Assembly (NCBI RefSeq): GCF_900142655.1
Contig: NZ_FRBQ01000004.1
Coordinates: 186,001 to 250,000, forward strand
Length of the DNA stretch: 64,000 nt
Reading direction: 5' to 3'
Source: Phytopseudomonas punonensis
GTDB taxonomy: Bacteria > Pseudomonadota > Gammaproteobacteria > Pseudomonadales > Pseudomonadaceae
Both the position numbers and the translations under genes were made by a program. Positions within the stretch are counted from its first letter, which is position 1. Every line of letters begins with the position of its first letter. Below, one piece after another: positions 19,901-28,944 of this stretch. Below the pieces are notes generated by a model. The model saw only the letters and a list, made by a program, of their open reading frames with translations. It was not told the DNA's origin and searched no databases.

Positions 19901-20969
19901 GGGCAAGGCCGCTGGTGCCCTGCAGATCATCAGCGGCGTGGCGGGTACCACCGCCGGTGTCATTGGCACCGCCGGGCTGTTTGCCAGCATCGGTGCGCTG
20001 GCCGGCGCCACCGGCCCGTTGTTCCTCATTACCGCAGGGCTGGGGCTGATCGGCGGCATCATCGGCATCTTCGTCGATCACGAGAAGAAGCAGAAAGCCA
20101 CCGACAAGGAAGGCCAGTGGTTCAAGGACCTCGCCGAACTCGGCCTGACCCAGGAAGACTGGGGCGACAAGCTCGAATATGCCCGCTACAGCTTCTACGA
20201 ATACGACGGCCGCGACGCCCCGGCCGGCCAGAGCATCTACGACTACCAGAAAGACGAGTGGGAGCATTTCAAGGAAACGCCTCAGGAAGGCGGCTCGTCC
20301 ATCAACCGGTTGGACGACGACAAGCACCTGGCCAAGTACGACAAGGCGTTCTACGAGGAGAACCGCGAGGTCATCCACACCATCCGCGAACGCTGGGATG
20401 ACTGGAACGGCAAGGACGACATCGTCAGCAAGAAGGATCTGGAGAAGATCGCCAGTGGCGACGGCAGCGCCGAAGACAAGGCGGCTGCGCAGTTCCTGCT
20501 CGATAACAGCGGCTTCTGGGATCAGCTCGACACCCAGTGGGGCAAGGGCGGCCAGGACAGCAAGGTCAGCACCAACGACCTCAACACCTGGATGAAGATG
20601 GTCGGCGCTCACCAGGGGGATTACGGGCGCGCCTATTACGATGAACATAAAGAAATCATCGAGACCATCCGCGAGCGCTGGGACGACTGGAACGGCAAGG
20701 ACGCCATCGTCAGCAAGAAGGACCTGGACAAGATCGCCAATGGCGACGGTAGCGAGACCGAGAAGGAGGCCGCGCGCTTCCTGCTCGACAACCCGGGCTT
20801 CTTCGACCAGCTCGATAACCTGGCCAAGAACGACAGACGCGACGGCAAGATCAGTACCGGCGACCTGGAAACCTGGCTCAAGGCCATCGGCCTGGAGAAG
20901 ACCGACAAGAGCGAGCTGACCTACAACCCCAACGACGACACGCCGGCCTGGCGACAGATGCGTTTCTGA
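16959..20969 (+). CDS. Giant HrpF/NopX/HrpK-like type III translocon-family protein (copy 1)
   Basis: 1336 aa with no signal peptide. An N-terminal charged region (about 50-290) resembles repeated domains in the two paralogues at 25555 and 31622. A shared central block (about 577-660, GVLGTLSAFGSLGGAIYML to LGLSKTLPEIWGK) follows. A Ser/Asn-rich linker (about 740-930) precedes a long Gly/Ala-rich hydrophobic stretch (about 943-1040) that could insert in membrane. Two tandem EF-hand-like units end the protein. NopX, HrpF and HrpK have the same C-terminal order (hydrophobic region, then FLLDNPxFFDQLD...DGKIS), and act at the host membrane; this one is about twice their size. Starts at GTG (16959) with GAGGA upstream. 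It is set apart from the secretion genes by the carnitine operon. Confidence 0.68.
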   Translation: MSVKPLSKGPNDQAGGDGLRFDNIMRLSLKAEGKPKEDRVATDNEKWPPVDKTQVEAAKDGKIRYELNGQGVVVERSVNPELYKFLVNLHALNQSPEQKAQVVAAMGDEHIIADRNTEVQDWGDYTQFKWQGNLEDAEVITYITPDGETVSVSKALTPELFASVQQIGLSRYTLEQRVADGREVAGADTHVAEHDIALWGGPDEFGNGVIQFETKDGKKYVVSQHENKAMYDRVAGMWSDHVKGGDSIQKLREKYDLPDLDKLDLLGQSSGEKANKDDKEEMTVVELATKNLLDKYKKLIDDGKVGKDSDIYKLVKAIEAKASMESGHRITPYIEDPRGGNTTWRKFDSDGETLSTEDMQDILNGNSVDELLSEMFTSGNGEKDKIGKEYQAELDSAIEKISGEDKTRLADELYDTLTSLDFVRYLADMKEQGLGSEGQAEVARLASSLELLDPERARQAESALKQNGILVEIDTLVGDPGAIPDEYKELAYKDMGALIKTVLKSADIPRRVQDSIEKFYNELLNDKTKMADFAKLSEQLNNGTITQADFNKQLETKYIPAEVSKDDFTRAIGTLNQYGVLGTLSAFGSLGGAIYMLSAKNGQLSDEPLERLAIAKDFITFLSGGAQFEKTKIFDLFTKTNTAELLGLSKTLPEIWGKENGTIGKTIEGFLRERGISGIPDAVENRANSLIELGSLNGGGGGNAVDQVRLSAEASGIGSLDDAGSRQLLDSIVTRAGGTPPADYSRYNSLNEIAQEQNLNITEETINDSINEQRTASGLGNVPDDASISEFADHLENAASRSVSSSISSGSTTYYDAVSSIYEDAVEYFEERNITPPSRESFDRVFDERQQQSGRSTPASNDPFDGFSGNFELDRESINEMFEQENRTPPAADIVDDAIEQVNDSIRNAPSTPNIVDSATVRDALTPTGAVDVPSIKPGLAAKIGGTLTKVLGVAPDILSVADIVMGGFTIKDAIANNSDLGKAAGALQIISGVAGTTAGVIGTAGLFASIGALAGATGPLFLITAGLGLIGGIIGIFVDHEKKQKATDKEGQWFKDLAELGLTQEDWGDKLEYARYSFYEYDGRDAPAGQSIYDYQKDEWEHFKETPQEGGSSINRLDDDKHLAKYDKAFYEENREVIHTIRERWDDWNGKDDIVSKKDLEKIASGDGSAEDKAAAQFLLDNSGFWDQLDTQWGKGGQDSKVSTNDLNTWMKMVGAHQGDYGRAYYDEHKEIIETIRERWDDWNGKDAIVSKKDLDKIANGDGSETEKEAARFLLDNPGFFDQLDNLAKNDRRDGKISTGDLETWLKAIGLEKTDKSELTYNPNDDTPAWRQMRF
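20352..20921 (+). repeat. In-frame tandem duplication of 285 bp
   Basis: Two adjacent 95-codon units (20352-20636 and 20637-20921) inside the giant protein. Both contain TIRERWDDWNGKD and IVSKKDL, then FLLDN and a K(V/I)ST loop before a (D/E)TW helix. They diverge at many positions, so this is not a recent copy. Each resembles a pair of degenerate EF-hand loops. Confidence 0.85.
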
Positions 20970-20981
20970 TGAACCGGCGGG

Positions 20982-21452
20982 CTAGCTTCCCGGCAAACCG
21001 ATCACCCGGCCGACACAGGCAGGGCGCGGCAGCTCCTGCTGCGCCCCGGCCAGCGCCGTGACTCGCCTTGCGACCTGCTCATGGAAGGGCGCCGAGCGGC
21101 CACTGGCGGTGTCGATGTTCATCAGCATCTGCTCGCTTTCGGCCACCACCTGCCCGTCGTCGCAGCGTTCGACCAAATGGTGGATATGCAGGCGCTTGTG
21201 GTCATGACCGAGCAGCTGGGTGCGCACCTGCAGCTCGACGCCGAGTTTCACCTCGGCGAGAAAGTTGAGGTGGCACTCCAGCGTGTAGAGCGTATGCCCG
21301 GTGCGCGCCCTGCCCGCCTCGTCGAGGCCGATGAGGTCCATCAGCCCATCGGTTGCGAAGCTGCAGATCAGCAGGTAATAGGCGTCGCGCAGGTGGCCGT
21401 TGTAGTCGACCCAGTCGGGCTGCACCGCAGTTTTGTAGGTGACGGGTAGCAT
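20982..21452 (-). CDS. cdhB: Betainyl-CoA thioesterase of carnitine catabolism
   Basis: 156 aa, hot-dog fold (4HBT) thioesterase. DYNGHLRDAYYLLICSFATDGLMDLIG carries the conserved Asp/Asn-Gly-His start of the active-site helix, and YTLECHLNFLAEVKLG is the usual second segment. In P. aeruginosa the gene in this position (PA5385) releases glycine betaine from betainyl-CoA, the last step from carnitine to betaine. The ATG at 21452 lies two bases before the cdhA stop (21455-21457 on the minus strand), so the genes are probably cotranscribed. The assignment rests on fold plus gene order. Confidence 0.88.
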   Translation of the reverse strand: MLPVTYKTAVQPDWVDYNGHLRDAYYLLICSFATDGLMDLIGLDEAGRARTGHTLYTLECHLNFLAEVKLGVELQVRTQLLGHDHKRLHIHHLVERCDDGQVVAESEQMLMNIDTASGRSAPFHEQVARRVTALAGAQQELPRPACVGRVIGLPGS

Positions 21453-21454
21453 GC

Positions 21455-22420
21455 TCAGTCCTCGAAGGCGAAGCCGTGGCGGGCCTTGGTCTCGCGAATC
21501 GCGCCGAGAACCGCCAGCAGGCAGTCGTCGCGATAGCGTTCCAGCTCGGCGAGGCTGCGCTGGCCCTGCTGAACCGATGTGCCGGCGACCACGTCGTCGA
21601 TAAGTTGCTCGGTCAGCTCAGGCGCCTGCAGGTAGGTCCAGGGCAGCTTCAGGGCCGGGCCGAACTGGGCCATGAAGTGACGCATGCCGGCATCGCCACC
21701 GGCCAGGGTGTAGGTCAGGAAGGTTCCCATGAACGACCAGCGCAGACCGGCGCCGAAGCGGATCGCGTCGTCGATCTCGCCGGTGGTCGCCACGCCGTCA
21801 TTGACCAGGTGCAGCGCCTCGCGCCAAAGCGCTTCGAGCAGGCGGTCGGCGATAAAGCCCGGCACTTCCTTGCGCACGTGCAGCGGACGCATGCCCAGCG
21901 CGCTGTAGATGCCGATGGCCGCCTGCACGGCCTCAGGTGCGGTTCGCTCGCCGCCGACCACCTCGACCAGCGGCAACAGGTACACCGGGTTGAACGGATG
22001 GCCGACCACGCAGCGCTCAGGGTGCTGCGCCTCGGCGTAGAACTCGCTGGGCAGCAGGCCCGAGGTGCTGGAACCGATGATCACATCCGGACGCGCGGCA
22101 GCGCTGATCCGCCCGTGCAGATCGAGCTTGAGGTCGAGACGCTCGGGGGCGCTTTCCTGGATGAAGTCGGCATCACGTACGCAGGCATCCAGGTCTGCGA
22201 AAAAGCGCAGGCGCTGCATCGACGCGCCTGGCGCCAGCCCCTGCTTTTCCAACGCAGGCCAGGCGTTGGCGATGCGCGTACGCAGCGCTGTTTCGGCGCC
22301 GGGCGCCGGATCCCAGGCATGCACGTCCAGGCCATGGGCCAGGGCGCGGGCGATCCAGCCGGCGCCAATCACGCCGGTGCCCAGTGCAGCGAAAATCTTG
22401 ATGTCAGTTACGAAGGACAT
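21455..22420 (-). CDS. cdhA: L-carnitine 3-dehydrogenase
   Basis: 321 aa. NAD-dependent oxidation of L-carnitine to 3-dehydrocarnitine. The N-terminal Rossmann domain has [26 protein letters not shown] (GxGxxG with a downstream Asp for NAD). HCDH-family segments follow, including [24 protein letters not shown] and [18 protein letters not shown], then [21 protein letters not shown]. The start is the ATG at 22420 ([14 protein letters not shown]), with CTGGAG upstream; a longer in-frame reading to 22807 overlaps cdhC and is rejected. Lies between cdhC and cdhB on the same strand. Confidence 0.94.
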   Translation of the reverse strand: MSFVTDIKIFAALGTGVIGAGWIARALAHGLDVHAWDPAPGAETALRTRIANAWPALEKQGLAPGASMQRLRFFADLDACVRDADFIQESAPERLDLKLDLHGRISAAARPDVIIGSSTSGLLPSEFYAEAQHPERCVVGHPFNPVYLLPLVEVVGGERTAPEAVQAAIGIYSALGMRPLHVRKEVPGFIADRLLEALWREALHLVNDGVATTGEIDDAIRFGAGLRWSFMGTFLTYTLAGGDAGMRHFMAQFGPALKLPWTYLQAPELTEQLIDDVVAGTSVQQGQRSLAELERYRDDCLLAVLGAIRETKARHGFAFED

Positions 22421-22440
22421 GGCAGGCTCCAGAAGAAGGC

Positions 22441-23325
22441 TCAGCGTTTTCTCAGGTTCATCTTTTCCCGGCCCTCGGCCGGGCTCAGCACACGACCACC
22501 GAGCCGTTCGATGATCTCCACCGCCCGCTGGACCAACGAGCCGTTGCTGGCCGGCACGCCCCTGTCGAGCCAGATGTTGTCTTCCAGCCCCACGCGTACG
22601 TTGCCGCCCAGCAGCATGGCCTGGGCGAGCATCGGCATCTGCATGCGGCCGATGCCGAAGCCGGCCCAGGTCAGGCCCGGCGGCAGGTTGTCGACCATCG
22701 CTTTCATGGTCGCGGTATCGGCCGGCGCGCCCCAGGGGATGCCCAGGCACAGCTGGATCAGCGGATCGTCGAGCAGGCCCTCCTTGATCATCTGCTTGGC
22801 GAACCAAAGGTGGCCGGTGTCGAAGATCTCCAGCTCGGCCTTCACCCCCAGCTCGGTGATGCGCTTGGCGCCAGCGCGCAGCTGCGCCGGGGTGGACACG
22901 TAGATGAAATCACCGTCACCGAAATTCAGGGTGCCGCAGTCCAGGGTGCAGATTTCCGGCAGCAGCTCTTCGATATGCGCCAGGCGCGTCAGCGGGCCGA
23001 CCAGATCTGTGCCGGCGCCGAACTCCATGGGCTGCTCGCCCTTGCCGATTTCCAGGTCGCCGCCCATGCCGGCGGTGAGGTTGATGATCACGTCGGTGTC
23101 GCTTTCGCGAATGCGCTCGACCAGCTCGCGGTACAGCGACACGTCGCGGCTGGGCTTGCCGGTGTGCGGGTCACGCACGTGGCAGTGGGCGACGGTAGCA
23201 CCGGCCCTGGCGGCTTCGAGGGCGGCCTCGGCGATCTGCTTGGGGGTGACGGGAATGGCCGGATGGCGGCCGACGGTGTCGCCAGCCCCGGTGACCGCGC
23301 AGGTGATGATGACGTCATGGTTCAC
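22441..23325 (-). CDS. cdhC: 3-Dehydrocarnitine cleavage enzyme (BKACE family)
   Basis: 294 aa, beta-keto acid cleavage enzyme family (formerly DUF849). It converts 3-dehydrocarnitine and acetyl-CoA to betainyl-CoA and acetoacetate. The start [31 protein letters not shown] (metal-binding His-x-His and the following Arg/Asp), [10 protein letters not shown], and [14 protein letters not shown] (with the final Glu) are the landmarks of the family. Runs ahead of cdhA and cdhB after caiX. Its product is released as glycine betaine by CdhB, joining carnitine to the betaine pathway in this window. Confidence 0.93.
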   Translation of the reverse strand: MNHDVIITCAVTGAGDTVGRHPAIPVTPKQIAEAALEAARAGATVAHCHVRDPHTGKPSRDVSLYRELVERIRESDTDVIINLTAGMGGDLEIGKGEQPMEFGAGTDLVGPLTRLAHIEELLPEICTLDCGTLNFGDGDFIYVSTPAQLRAGAKRITELGVKAELEIFDTGHLWFAKQMIKEGLLDDPLIQLCLGIPWGAPADTATMKAMVDNLPPGLTWAGFGIGRMQMPMLAQAMLLGGNVRVGLEDNIWLDRGVPASNGSLVQRAVEIIERLGGRVLSPAEGREKMNLRKR

Positions 23326-23434
23326 GGTCGATCTCCTTTGTAGGAACTGCGTGGCTCCTGCCGATCAGGCGCCAGCCAGACTCTCTGGGCGAGCGCAGTC
23401 CCCGCGCAGTGCGCGGTGACGACGATGGGTAGCG

Positions 23435-24370
23435 TTATTGGGTGAGTTTCAGGGCCTGGGTGGCCGGTTTGCCGTCGCGGCTGGTGACACCATCCAGCCA
23501 GGCGCTGACGACCTGGGGATTGGCAGCGATCCACTCTCGCGCCACCTTGGCGGGCGGCTGACGATCCATGATCGGCTGCATCAGCTCGGCCTCCTGGGCG
23601 CTGGTGAAGCGCAGGCTGGTGAGCAGGCGGTTGGCGTTCGGGCAGCGCTGGGCATAGTCCGGCGAGGTCACGGTGGATACCGTGGCGGCGCCGTCGTTGG
23701 GGCCGAACACGTCTTCGGTGCCGGTCAGGTAGGTGATCGGCATCTGCAGGTTCATCGGGTGCGGCTTCCAGCCAAAGAACACCACCGGCTTCTCGCTGCG
23801 CACCGCCCGGCCAACGGCGGCGAGCATGCCGGCCTCGCTGGACTCGACCAGCTTGAAGCCGCCAAGGCCGAACTGGTTGCTGTCGATCATCTTCTGGATC
23901 GCGGTGTTGGCGCCCGAACCGGCCTCGATACCGTAGATCTTGCCGTCGAGCTGATCCTTGAAGCGGGCGATATCCGCGAGGGTCTTGATGCCCTGCTCGG
24001 CTGCATAGGTCGGCACGGCGAGCACCGCCACGGCATCGTCCAGCGACGGTTTGTCAGCCACCTTCACGGCGCCGGCGTCGAGGAAGGGTTTGATGTTGTC
24101 GTCCATGATCGGCTTCCAGTAGCCGAGAAAGGCATCGACCTGGCCCTTCTGGATGCCGGCGAAGATGATCTGCTGCGAAGCCTGAGTCTGCTCTGTTTCA
24201 TAGCCGAGGCCCTGCAGCAGCTCGCTGGCCACGGCGGTGGTGGCGACCACGTCGGTCCAGCCGACGGCGCCCAGGCGCACAGTCTTGCAACTCTCGTCTT
24301 CGGCGGCCAGCAGGGATGTACTGAACAGGGTGAAGGTGCAGCATGCTGCGAACGCAGTGAGCGCTTTCAT
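23435..24370 (-). CDS. caiX: Periplasmic carnitine-binding protein
   Basis: 311 aa. The N-terminal signal peptide (MKALTAFAACCTFTLFSTSLLAAED) is followed by an OpuAC-type substrate-binding protein, with VRLGAVGWTDVVATTAVASELLQGLGYE, FLGYWKPIMDD and VFFGWKPHPMN providing the tryptophan-rich quaternary-amine site. In P. aeruginosa CaiX delivers carnitine to the Cbc permease, encoded here at 62671 onwards. First gene of the carnitine operon and divergent from cdhR. It has no permease genes of its own nearby, which fits the shared-transporter model. Confidence 0.92.
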   Translation of the reverse strand: MKALTAFAACCTFTLFSTSLLAAEDESCKTVRLGAVGWTDVVATTAVASELLQGLGYETEQTQASQQIIFAGIQKGQVDAFLGYWKPIMDDNIKPFLDAGAVKVADKPSLDDAVAVLAVPTYAAEQGIKTLADIARFKDQLDGKIYGIEAGSGANTAIQKMIDSNQFGLGGFKLVESSEAGMLAAVGRAVRSEKPVVFFGWKPHPMNLQMPITYLTGTEDVFGPNDGAATVSTVTSPDYAQRCPNANRLLTSLRFTSAQEAELMQPIMDRQPPAKVAREWIAANPQVVSAWLDGVTSRDGKPATQALKLTQ

Positions 24371-24559
24371 AGGGGGCTCCTCAACGGTTTAGTCTGGTTC
24401 TTAGTACCGTGTGACCGGAACGGCTAAATTCCGATGAGCCCACCTTACGCAGTTGCCTGGCCAGTGATTCGCACCATATCGGCATAAAACCAGAACATAC
24501 CGACTTGATTGCCCGACGTGCCTAACGTTAGATGAGGTTTCCACAAGCGGGGATCAGCC

Positions 24560-25531
24560 ATGTCGCACCACTTCTGCTTTCTGCTGCTGCCCGGCTTTTC
24601 GATGATGGGGCTGATGTCGGCCATCGAGCCGTTGCGGGTCGCCAATCGCTTTCACGCGCCGCACTATCACTGGCGCCTGCTAAGCGAAAACGGCGAGGCG
24701 GTGCCGGCCAGCAACGGTATGTCGCTGAACGTCGATGGCGCCCTGGATGACGAGCTGGCCGGCAACAGCCTGTTCGTGGTCGCCGGTTTCGATCCCCTGG
24801 CCGCTTTCAGCCCGCAGCTGGCAGGCCGTCTGCGCCGTGCTGACCGTGAATGCCAGGTGCTCGGTGCCATCGACACCGGCAGCTTCGTGCTCGCCGAAGC
24901 CGGGCTGCTGGACGCCAAGCAGCGTTTCACCCTGCACTGGGAGGCGCTGGAGGCCTTTCGTGAACGTTATCCACAACTGCTGCCGACCCAGGAGCTGTTC
25001 GAAATCGACGACCGGCGCATCACCAGTGCCGGCGGCACCAGCAGCCTCGACCTGATGCTCGGGCTGATCGGCCGCGACCATGGCGAAGCGTTGTCGATCC
25101 AGGTGTCCGAGCAGTTCGTGCTCGGTCGTATTCGCACCCGGCTGGATCATCAGCGCATGCAGGTCAGCAGCCGCTATGGCATTCACGACAAGAAGCTCGC
25201 CCTGGTGATCGGCGAGATGGAGCGCTGCACCGAGGAGCCGCGCACGCCAGGGCAACTGGCCGATTTGGTGGGCATCACCACCCGGCAACTGGAGCGGCTG
25301 TTTCGCCAGCACCTGGGCACCACACCGATTACCTTCTACCTCGGCCTGCGCCTCGACAAGGCGCGCCAGCTGCTGCGCCAGAGTGACCTCAGCGTGCTGG
25401 AAGTGGCCCTGGCCTGCGGCTTCGACTCAGCCTCCTACTTCGCCCGTCGCTACCGCACGCGCTTTGCGGTCAGCCCGCGGCAGGATCGGCGCGAGGCCGC
25501 GCTGGTGTCAGGCCTGGCGCCGCGCACCTAG
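24560..25531 (+). CDS. cdhR: AraC-family activator of carnitine catabolism
   Basis: 323 aa. An N-terminal DJ-1/PfpI-like domain (about 1-185, FCFLLLPGFSMMGLMSAIEPLRVAN) senses a ligand, and a C-terminal AraC-type helix-turn-helix pair follows (about 215-315, LADLVGITTRQLERLFRQHLG and LSVLEVALACGFDSASYFARRYR). The same build as GbdR at 60287. In P. aeruginosa CdhR activates the carnitine operon in response to L-carnitine. Divergent from caiX across 189 bp, which should hold its binding site. The ATG at 24560 has GGGGA upstream. Confidence 0.93.
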   Translation: MSHHFCFLLLPGFSMMGLMSAIEPLRVANRFHAPHYHWRLLSENGEAVPASNGMSLNVDGALDDELAGNSLFVVAGFDPLAAFSPQLAGRLRRADRECQVLGAIDTGSFVLAEAGLLDAKQRFTLHWEALEAFRERYPQLLPTQELFEIDDRRITSAGGTSSLDLMLGLIGRDHGEALSIQVSEQFVLGRIRTRLDHQRMQVSSRYGIHDKKLALVIGEMERCTEEPRTPGQLADLVGITTRQLERLFRQHLGTTPITFYLGLRLDKARQLLRQSDLSVLEVALACGFDSASYFARRYRTRFAVSPRQDRREAALVSGLAPRT

Positions 25532-25554
25532 CAGCTCGACCGGCGCAGTCGACT

Positions 25555-28500
25555 TCAGCTCACCTGCTCCAGCCACTTGTCGACGTCCTTGCGGCTGATC
25601 TTGCCGTCTGCCTTGGTGTTGTTGGGGTGGAAACGGATGGTGTCGAGGAACTCGAAGAACTCCTTGTTATCCATCAAAAAACGCACTGCATCGATGTCTT
25701 CCTTGGAGTTGTCGAAGCGATCATCGCCCTTGAGCAGCTTGTTGAAATCCTTGTCGCTGATGATGTCGTCGCTGCCCTGCCACTGCTCCCAGTTATCGAC
25801 GATGCGGTCGATCTTGTCCTTGTTGTCGCGGTAGAAGGCGGCATCAAACTTGTCGTTGTAGGTGACCAGGTCCTGCATGTTGTCGGTGAACCAGTCATCG
25901 TCGATCTTGCCGTCCTTCTCGACCTTCTCGGTGAATTCCTTGTAGTGCTCGGGTTGCGCTTCCCAGACCGGAATGTCCTCGGGGTACCAGGCATCGAAAC
26001 GGTCTTCGTACTTGCCCTCGTAATAGTTGTACTCGTAGCTCATGTGCACCAGGTAGTTGAGCTTGTCGCCCCACTCTTTCTCCAGCACCCCGTCGTCTTC
26101 CAGCGCACGGAAGTGGTCACGCACCTTCTCGACGGTCTCCTCGCTCTTCTTCAGGGCGACCACGCCACCGATGATGGCGCCGATGAAACCGAGCACCGCG
26201 CCCACACCGCCAGCAGCGGCGGCCACTACCCCGGCCACCGCCGCCGAGCCCACGCCGATGGCCGCAGCCAGGCCGGCGCCGCCCATCACCAGCCCCGCGG
26301 TGCCACCAACCAGCTGCAGGCTCTTGGCCGCGAACTGTTCAGGCGTGCCACCTTCCTTGCGCAGCTTGTCGATGCCCATGCCGCCAAGCACCAGATCCAG
26401 CACCCCGCCCACCACGTCGGCCGCGCCGCCGATGGTCGACAGCGCGCCACCGACCCAGCGCAGCCGATCAGCCTCGGGCACCTTGCTCAACTCCGGGTTC
26501 TTGTCGGTGATGCTGAGAAAGCTGCTGCGTGCTGCGTCGCGCTGCTCCGGCGGCAGCTGTTCGATCAGGTCCTCGACTGCCGGCCGCGATTTGCGGGTGG
26601 TGTCATCGAACTCCTTCCAGAAACTGTCGGCGGTGAATTTGTCGCCCATGTCGAGCTGCGGCAGCTCCTTGAGGTTGTCGAGCTTCTGCTGCCGCTCCTT
26701 GAGTTCGATGGCGTCGGTTTCCGACACGTCCTTGGGCTTGAAGTGCTTGTCCCAGACGTTCTCCTTGAGGCTGGTACCAAGGCCCAGGGCGTCGGCGGCG
26801 CCCGGCTTGCGGAACAGTTCTTCATAGGCTCCGGTGACCATGGTGGCCATCGGCGAGATCATGCTGATGGTGGTCACGAAATTCTTCGCCGCCTCGATGC
26901 GCTCGGCCGGCGTATCGCCGAAGTTCAGCCCGCCATCGGAAAGCTTGTAAATCCCGGCGACCATCGAGATCAACCCGGCACTGGAACTCAGTACCCCGGT
27001 CTTGCCCAGCTTGCCCAGTACCCCGGCAACACCGTCGCGCTCGGCCAGCGGGACTTTGGCCACCGCTTTTTCGATCTTCTCGGCAGTGATGGCGCCGGCC
27101 TTCCCGGAAGGATCCTTGATGCTCTCCTTGGCGCTGTCCTTGAGCAGCTGGGTCAACGGCTCCCGGGAGTTTTCCGCAGCGGTGACCAGCTTCTGCTCCT
27201 CGGCATTGAGCTCGGGCTTGGCCTGGCCCTTTTCCTTGCCGCCGCCGAAGAAGTAGTTGTAGATATCGGTGCCGCGCTTGGTGCCCAGCACCGAGGTCAT
27301 CATGGTGGTCAGCAGCGTGGAGACCATATCGGTGGTGGCCTTGTCGACGTTCTCCTCGCCGACTCCCTCGATGCCATCCTTGTACAGCTCGTTGAGCTGC
27401 TCGATAGGGATGCCGAACTTGAACTCGGTGTCGATCTGCGCCGCCAGTTCGGAATCAAGAAGGCTGAGTGACTGCATATCGGCGGCGTAGCGCGCCGCTG
27501 CGCCTTCGGGATTGTCCTTCTGCAGCGCTTCGAGCGCCTCCTTGTACTCGGGGTCGCGCAGGGTGTCGGCCAGCTTGTCCTTGAAGCCCTCCTTGTCCTC
27601 GACCTTGTCGATCGCCTCCTTGAGAAAGCGGTCGTTGTCGGCGGCGATGTCCTCGTCGGTCATCAACGCCAGCAGCTCCTCACCGAGCTTGCCCTCATCG
27701 ACCAGCGCCCGCATCTCGGCCGGGCTCATCTCCTTGGGATCCTTGCCGTAGCTGGTATTGGTGGTGCCGCTGAACGCGCCATTGGTGGTGGTATAGGGCA
27801 GGTACTGGAAGCCGCCGTTGAGCATTGCCCGCGCTTCGAGCAGGCGCAGGTACTTGGCTTCCTTGGAGTCGGCGGGCTTGTCCTTGTAGGCCTCCTTGAG
27901 GTTGTCGTAGTAGAGCTCGCCGACGGTCTTGGCCTTGCCGTCCTTCTTCTCGCTGGTTTCGGCGAGCATCAGGTCGGTTTCCTTGGCCGGCGGCAGGTCG
28001 CGATCCTCGAACGCCTTGTCGACGGCGCCCTGCTGCTTCTCGGCCTGCACCCCGCTGAGGTTGGCGAAGTGCTCGGGCGTGACACTCTCGATGACGATGA
28101 ACTTGCCACGACGTGGCGTCTCGACGGCGAGCACGCCAGGCGCCAGGGTCTCCACCTTGGTGCCATCGGTGACCACCGGGATGTCATCCCGGGCACTCAT
28201 CACCTTGTAGCCCTCATCGGCGATCTTGTTCTCGATCTTGTCGCGGGTCTCGGCCAGCTCCTTGACCTTCTTGTAGGCTTCCGGCGAAACCTCCTTGGAC
28301 ACCGCGTACTTGCTGCCATCGGCCGTGGTGAACAGTGCCGTGTCGTTGGCACCATAGGCACCGTTGTCGTCGACGGTCAGCTGGAAGCCGTTGCCGGGGT
28401 GATAGACCGACGCGCTCATGTCCATGTAGCCGTCTTCGATGAAGCGCAGATCGCCCAGCTCGGGTATCTGTTCGGCCGAGGTGACGACCTCGAAACCGCC

Positions 28501-28944
28501 AGCCTCGCGCTGGCCAAGCCAGTTCTCGTGCTCCTCGGACAGCTCCTTCTCGGTCCAGGCCGGTGGCCCGGCGACGTCACCGGCATCCAGTTTTTCCTTG
28601 GCCACCTGGTGCAGCCGCGGGTTCACCCCGGCGTGCACCAGCACCTGATCGCCATTTTTCATGGTCACCAGCAACAGGTCGTCCCAAAGCATGAGCCGGT
28701 GGCCACTGGACGACAGCCATTCGGTCTCGACGTTGACGATGTCCTTCTCTTCCCACTTGTGATCACTCTCGGCCAACGGCGGTTTGCCATCGAGGTAGGG
28801 CCCGCGGTACTCCTTGTAGGCGTCGATGCCTTCCTGATCAAGCTGACCGCCCCTGCTCTGGGCCTCGCGCAGCTTGTCATTGAAACTGCTATCGCCGGTT
28901 TCCCCGGTCAAGCGCTCTGGCGTGCTGGTGTCAATGGTGCTCAT
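25555..28944 (-). CDS. Giant HrpF/NopX/HrpK-like type III translocon-family protein (copy 2)
   Basis: 1129 aa, rich in Asp, Glu and Lys. The start is taken as the ATG at 28944 (MSTIDTSTPERLTGETGDSS); an in-frame start at 29061 adds 39 basic residues unlike the rest. N-terminal repeated units (about 70-330) end in V(S/I)xxVxPExxxxV segments. The shared central block is at about 648-728 (TGVLSSSAGLISMVAGIYKL), a Gly/Ala-rich hydrophobic stretch at about 831-930, and a C-terminal EF-hand-like region with AVRFLMDNKEFFEFLDT and DGKISRKDVDKWLE. Same architecture as copies 1 and 3, so a likely substrate of the neighbouring secretion system. Convergent with cdhR (24 bp apart), divergent from the regulator. 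Confidence 0.68.
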   Translation of the reverse strand: MSTIDTSTPERLTGETGDSSFNDKLREAQSRGGQLDQEGIDAYKEYRGPYLDGKPPLAESDHKWEEKDIVNVETEWLSSSGHRLMLWDDLLLVTMKNGDQVLVHAGVNPRLHQVAKEKLDAGDVAGPPAWTEKELSEEHENWLGQREAGGFEVVTSAEQIPELGDLRFIEDGYMDMSASVYHPGNGFQLTVDDNGAYGANDTALFTTADGSKYAVSKEVSPEAYKKVKELAETRDKIENKIADEGYKVMSARDDIPVVTDGTKVETLAPGVLAVETPRRGKFIVIESVTPEHFANLSGVQAEKQQGAVDKAFEDRDLPPAKETDLMLAETSEKKDGKAKTVGELYYDNLKEAYKDKPADSKEAKYLRLLEARAMLNGGFQYLPYTTTNGAFSGTTNTSYGKDPKEMSPAEMRALVDEGKLGEELLALMTDEDIAADNDRFLKEAIDKVEDKEGFKDKLADTLRDPEYKEALEALQKDNPEGAAARYAADMQSLSLLDSELAAQIDTEFKFGIPIEQLNELYKDGIEGVGEENVDKATTDMVSTLLTTMMTSVLGTKRGTDIYNYFFGGGKEKGQAKPELNAEEQKLVTAAENSREPLTQLLKDSAKESIKDPSGKAGAITAEKIEKAVAKVPLAERDGVAGVLGKLGKTGVLSSSAGLISMVAGIYKLSDGGLNFGDTPAERIEAAKNFVTTISMISPMATMVTGAYEELFRKPGAADALGLGTSLKENVWDKHFKPKDVSETDAIELKERQQKLDNLKELPQLDMGDKFTADSFWKEFDDTTRKSRPAVEDLIEQLPPEQRDAARSSFLSITDKNPELSKVPEADRLRWVGGALSTIGGAADVVGGVLDLVLGGMGIDKLRKEGGTPEQFAAKSLQLVGGTAGLVMGGAGLAAAIGVGSAAVAGVVAAAAGGVGAVLGFIGAIIGGVVALKKSEETVEKVRDHFRALEDDGVLEKEWGDKLNYLVHMSYEYNYYEGKYEDRFDAWYPEDIPVWEAQPEHYKEFTEKVEKDGKIDDDWFTDNMQDLVTYNDKFDAAFYRDNKDKIDRIVDNWEQWQGSDDIISDKDFNKLLKGDDRFDNSKEDIDAVRFLMDNKEFFEFLDTIRFHPNNTKADGKISRKDVDKWLEQVS

